From assembly GCA_020631735.1 (NCBI GenBank), contig CM036160.1:1720407-1784406 (forward strand): a stretch of DNA of 64,000 nucleotides. The letters run 5' to 3'. The stretch comes from Saccharum officinarum. Lineage: Eukaryota; Streptophyta; Magnoliopsida; Poales; Poaceae. Of the stretch, positions 59,884 through 64,000 are shown one piece after another. Under the pieces are notes generated by a model, which worked only from the letters and a program-made list of their open reading frames with translations, made no database searches and had not been told where the DNA came from. Each line of letters starts with the position of its first letter. Position 1 is the first letter of the stretch. Position numbers and translations under genes: made by a program.

Positions 59884-60529
59884 TGTCCAAGCTCCCACAG
59901 CTGGCTCATTAGAATCCTATCCTAGTGTGCTAGGTCAAGGCTCATTCCTAACAGCCGACCAAGGGTTTTTGCAGCCAAAGGAGAACCTTTTAACTTTGGG
60001 AATATCTTTTCAGTAATACGTTCCAACTCAGGATAATTGTTGGAGATATCAGATCCAAACACACAGAGTTTAAAGAACTTTCGGAAAACATCTTCGTTCA
60101 AACCCTCTAAGGGAAAGAAAATTCAGATTATCATTTTTTGGCACTTCCCCACAAGATTGTTCTAAGGCTTCTTTAGTTAATCTCTTAACATCAAAATCAT
60201 CTGAGACACAAATCCAAATTATAAGGTGAAGGAGACGTTTCACTATTGAATGGTTGCAAATATCTTGAGCCAAGGTGGTTTTTCCAACACCCCCAATTCC
60301 AACAATTGGCAAAACTAGAACACTTGTTATTGTTGCTTCATTACTATCAATGGTAGGACAAATTTGGCTGCTTGCTGAGGAACAAACTCCACTTCTTTTT
60401 CTCTTGCGTCCAGAAGGACCCACAGTATTATTTCTTGGTACACCAAGCATCCTGATCAGCTTCTCCTTTTCCTTTTTACGACCAAAAATCTTTGCTCCAG
60501 TGGGGAAAGAGATGGTCTCAGGCCTAAAT
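59884..60529 (-). pseudogene. NLR pseudogene fragment (NB-ARC region)
   Basis: On the minus strand it reads KIFGRKKEKEKLI, then GVPRNN and RKRKRSGVCSSASSQIC, the P-loop VGIGGVGKTTLAQDICNHS, and IIWICVSDDFDVKRLTKEA. After NDNLN about 70 residues are missing (kinase-2 and RNBS-B) and the frame shifts. It resumes with EDVFRKFFKLCVFGSD, GSPLAAKTLGRLLGMSL and QLWEL, with a TAG in place of W before DRIL. It is a close paralogue of the NLR at 31948-36600 (residues about 170-435). It is cut at QLWEL by the gypsy LTR and at the other end by a CACTA-like element. Confidence 0.92.
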
Positions 60530-61633
60530 CACTACTATAGAAAATTTTTTGCACAGTGTTTGCATTTAGGGCTTGGAGGCGGGCAGCCTGGTTGCCTGCC
60601 TCGGTTATTCGAGGTAGGACAGCCGGGCCAGTAACCGCCTCGGTTAATGTTTAACTGAGGCGGGCATTATAAAATAACCACCTCAGTTAATGTTGATTAA
60701 CCGAGACGGGCATTGTAAGATAAATGCCTCAGTTAATACATTTTTGGAGGCGGGCACGCTCTATGGCCCGCCTCAAAAAATAGTGGCCCAGACAGCCCAT
60801 ATCTCGGCCTGATATCACGCCTGAGTATATATACAGTGACTTAGTTAGGGTTTCACTCATTCACTCAGCCTCTCCCTCTCTCTCCGTCGGCGCGCCCGCC
60901 CTCTCCTTCGCCCGAGCGCGCGTGGCCCTCCCTCCCCCGTGCAGCGCTGCCACTCCCTTTTCCTCTCCCCCACCTCACCCTCTCCCCCACGACAACCAGG
61001 CGGTGCCCCTCTCCCTCTCCCTCTCCCCCACCTCACCCCTCCCCCATGGCAAGCCAGCGGTGAGGGGACGCGTGGCCCGGTGGCAAGGAGCCACGCGCCC
61101 TGGTGGCTGTGGCGGTGGTGGCCCTGGCCACCTGCTACGGCGGATCCAGGTAGGAGCGGCATGGAACCAGCATGGATCTTCAGGCAGCAACGGCTGCGAG
61201 TAGTGGCAGCGCGGATACGGCACGGGGTGACATGGATCTGCTCTTCTACGCCCTCCTTCCCTCCCTTCTCCGAGCAGTGGCAGCGAGTGGCAGTGCAGAT
61301 CCGACGAGACCTGGACGACGGCGGGCGGCGCTCCACCCCTCCCCCTTGCTCGCAGATCCAGTGGCCAGAGGTTGGATCCGGCGTCGGGTGGCCAGATCCC
61401 GACCACTGGAGACCGAATCCAGCAGCGGGCGACCGAATCCTGGCGGTCCGGCAAGTCACCGGCGAGCTGCGGCGGTGGCGGCCCATATATGGGCTCGGTG
61501 GGCCCATGGATGGGCTTGTCAGTCCTATCCACGGGTTTCCTTTTTTTGTTTTTTATTCTATTTACCGAGGTGGGCATCCAACCGCCTCGGAAAAGGTCCC
61601 ATTTACCGTGACCTTTCCACCGAGATAGTTGTG
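60530..61633. mobile_element. Non-autonomous CACTA-like element inserted in the NLR fragment
   Basis: Starts CACTACTATAGAAAA directly after the NLR-derived sequence. Inverted and direct copies of ccgcctcggtta / aaccgaggcggg lie at 60570-60770 and again near the right end (61561-61592), the subterminal arrangement expected of CACTA elements. The right end ...gagatagttgtg is only a partial inverted match, and no clear 3-bp target duplication was seen, so the right border is approximate. The GC-rich interior (60890-61480) has GC-biased open frames and agatccg/ggatccg units like 10440-10930, but no transposase. Confidence 0.65.
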
Positions 61634-61635
61634 AT

Positions 61636-64000
61636 CACTACAAGAAATACCCTTATACATGATGGTTCACCGGTGACCTTTTAACAAATAATCACAGAAT
61701 GCTGTAATTTGTGACGGTTTATTTATAAGGTGCTAAATGTATGACGACTAGTTAAGATATCGTCGTGGTTCGACGTCACAGATCCATTGTTAACTGTTCT
61801 CAATCTCATGAAGCCCACTAGGCACTCTACACGGCTCACCACAACCAAGTGAGCACCCCTGTGACCCTGAGGAGGCCGTGACCTCCACATCTCGCGTCCT
61901 TGCATCGACCCCGTCCCAGTCTCCCAGAGCGGACCGAAACCCTAGCCACGCCGCGCCGCCGCCCACACGACCGCCAGGCTCGACGCGTGGTGGCCCTCCT
62001 CTGTGTCTGCCGGGCAAGCTCGATGCACGGCCGCGCCACGCCCACTCGACGGCCGACCCCGACCCCGGCTATGCTGTGCTAACGGCAGCTGGGGGCGGTG
62101 CTCCACTCCCGGCGAGCAGCGGCAGGGGCGGGTGCTGGGGACGCAGCTGGCGACCGGGGCCTGCTGCTAGCCTGGGGCTTCTTGCATCTGCCGGATCTAC
62201 AAGGTGTCAGCAGCCGGTGGCTGCTGCATCCAATCCTTCTCCTTTCTGTCTTTTTTTTTTTTGGCTTATCACAATTTCACTTTCTCATTTGCAGTCGGTT
62301 CATATGTCTGCCATATGTCGCAGTGCAGGTTGTTGTCCTCTCCAGAACCATGGCGTAAGTTCGTAGGTAAATACTACCTCCTCTTCATTATCTATTTATT
62401 TTTTGTATTTATTTGTTTTTATTTGTTTCCCTCTCAAAGCAGCAATAGATCATGAAAACCTGATTTTGTTCAAAACTATGTGGACCTGTTCAAAACTATG
62501 TGGACCTGTTCGTGTGTGCATGACATATATTGGATATCTTTACAGGAATTTCCTTTGGTTACAACCATAATGCTTCGTAGCTGACTGCTACGTCTCGATT
62601 ATCTTTGCTGCCTCTAAATTCTATATGAACCATATTACTACTGATTCTATTTTCTGTGCTGATAATTACTCAAATGGCTCAGAATTAAATGTAATGGCCA
62701 CTACTGCAAAATAAAGCTTTTGTTTCCACCTACATATTAAGAACCTGACATGTTGGTTTTTATCCCATTATTAGGTACCTGAAATGCAGAACCAAAGCAA
62801 CCATGGAAGCTCAGAAAAACTATCAGTGCTAGCCCCTCAGGCTTAAGGAAATGATGTGAGTTTTTACAACCTCCACTTTTCACTGCGTCTCCGATCATGC
62901 TTACTTGAATTCTTTTTAGCATTCTTTGTTCTTTGTTTACCATGTACAATTCTGACACTCGACATGTGGTCCTTTACAAGTGTTTCTCTAGATTATTCAA
63001 TTAGTAATTGGATAAGCAATAGATGGCTTAACTGATGTAATATGACAGTCTTCCTCTGGAGTTCAAGGACTGAAGGTTTCTGATGACTTGTCAATATATG
63101 GACTATTGGACTATATTAGAACGCAATAGTGAAGCTAATCATTACTTGCATGCCTTTGCTTTGAGCTGATATGTGTGTCTTCAGTTAATCTAGCAGGACG
63201 ATGTCCAGGTTTTTTTAATCATTCTCTAGTCTAGCTGTTGTGTTCTTGGTTTATTTTTGTTTAATCTAGCAGCACAGCTAGTAGGAACAATTTGACTAAC
63301 TAAACATAATCCTTTTGTCAGCTAGAGAGTTTTGCTGGAAACAAGTAGATGTGATAATGGACAACCTTGGGCATAGAGAAAATGGCAGGCAAAGGCCTGG
63401 CCAATATAAAACGATTCACACTCAGGTTTGTTAAATTTGTCATCTAGAACTCTTATTCAGCATTTCATATGTACACTTGTTACTTTGGCATATGAAAGAC
63501 AGACCTTGCCAAGCTCTAGGTTAGACTTGAGAGCTGATCACTGATGAATTATTTTATCTACACACTGTATTGAAATATATGGAGTGAGATATTCTTAGAA
63601 AGTGCACGGGTTTGGTTACGCTTATGTAGCATAGCGTCCCTTCCATGAATTTACCACTTGTCAAGAAATAGATTCAGTTCAGTACTATTTGTGAACTGCT
63701 ATCATCTGCACTCAAGACTAGGTGAGTTGCTGATGTTAGGAAACACAATTTTATCACTGCTTAAAGTCCCATGACATTTGTAAGATCTCTAACGACATAA
63801 TATTCTACTGCAGGTTTTGTTTAATGAGGATGAACCCTGCTGATGCAAGTATGCAAAGAAGGCTAGTGCAAGATAGGACAAATCTCTATATACATAGCGT
63901 TGATATATGGCTGCTAGATTGTTTGTTGAACTTCATAAATCCACATGTATGGATTGTTTTATTATCATTTGAATCTATCCATGTGTGCCCTATGTAATAT
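61636..64000 (+). mobile_element. Second CACTA-type terminus with unrecognised interior, runs off the window
   Basis: cactacaagaaatacccttat at 61636 is a standard CACTA end. A GC-rich block (61880-62220) and an AT-rich region with exon-like pieces follow (for example 62294-62355 after 'ttgcag', 62775-62850, 63360-63424). No transposase or other domain was recognised, and the far terminus is outside the window. The exon-like pieces could be captured gene fragments. Confidence 0.45.

Noticed and set aside
60857..61628. Frames of about 200 codons on both strands
   Set aside because: GC-biased interior of a CACTA-like element; mutually overlapping and without domains.

Overview
This is nuclear DNA of a grass, most likely a panicoid such as sorghum, sugarcane, Miscanthus or maize. 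The signs are split genes with GT..AG introns, a dhurrinase-like GH1 beta-glucosidase relic, Tourist-like MITEs, CACTA elements with cactcggcaaa-type repeats, and nested LTR retrotransposons with 1.1-2.9 kb LTRs. The species call is inference. There is one assembly gap of 100 N (52321-52420).

Layout. 1-3180: end of a Ty3-gypsy LTR, then a minus-strand beta-glucosidase pseudogene (at least seven exons, two frameshifts). 4395-7088: solo gypsy LTR. 7670-8953: complete non-autonomous CACTA element carrying a tRNA-like block. 9000-14400: low-information DNA, a TIR element, GC-rich CACTA-like DNA and a dispersed TGTTGCA-rich repeat. 14408-21877: complete non-autonomous LTR retrotransposon inserted into a second tRNA-like-bearing, CACTA-related repeat. 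22800-28090: microsatellite, a long-hairpin MITE, other MITEs, and a solo LTR packed with GCGTCCGGTCA motifs.

28100-36600 is the gene-bearing core. A receptor-like cytoplasmic kinase of the grass kinase/MSP type (exons 29683-31396) is followed on the same strand by a full-length CC-NB-ARC-LRR reading frame (31948-36600). That frame has no ATG at its N terminus and is open back to a good splice acceptor. Its phase matches the last kinase exon, so the two may form, or may have formed, a kinase-NLR fusion. The kinase half carries a MITE insertion that adds a stop, a DFG-to-DFD change and a lost downstream splice acceptor. The LRR region contains four tandem modules of about 155 residues.

36600-41100: 3' flank and an exon-like gene fragment of unknown origin. 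41160-49180: a second, broken kinase copy, split by a Ty1-copia element (42162-48501, minus strand, pol deleted) that itself holds a solo LTR (44999-47214). 49246-49672: a fragment of a SMAX1-LIKE/D53-type gene. About 50125-50250: a third partial copy of the kinase-NLR upstream region. 51254-52320: second copy of the TGTTGCA repeat, ending at the gap. 52421-59883: a decayed Ty3-gypsy element with gag-pol and a 3' LTR. It abuts a minus-strand NLR pseudogene (59884-60529), which is abutted on its other side by a CACTA-like element (60530 to about 61633). A second CACTA terminus (61636) leads into unrecognised sequence up to the window end.

Overall this is a decaying, tandemly duplicated kinase/NLR resistance-type locus pulled apart by nested transposons. 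The only long intact frame is the NLR.
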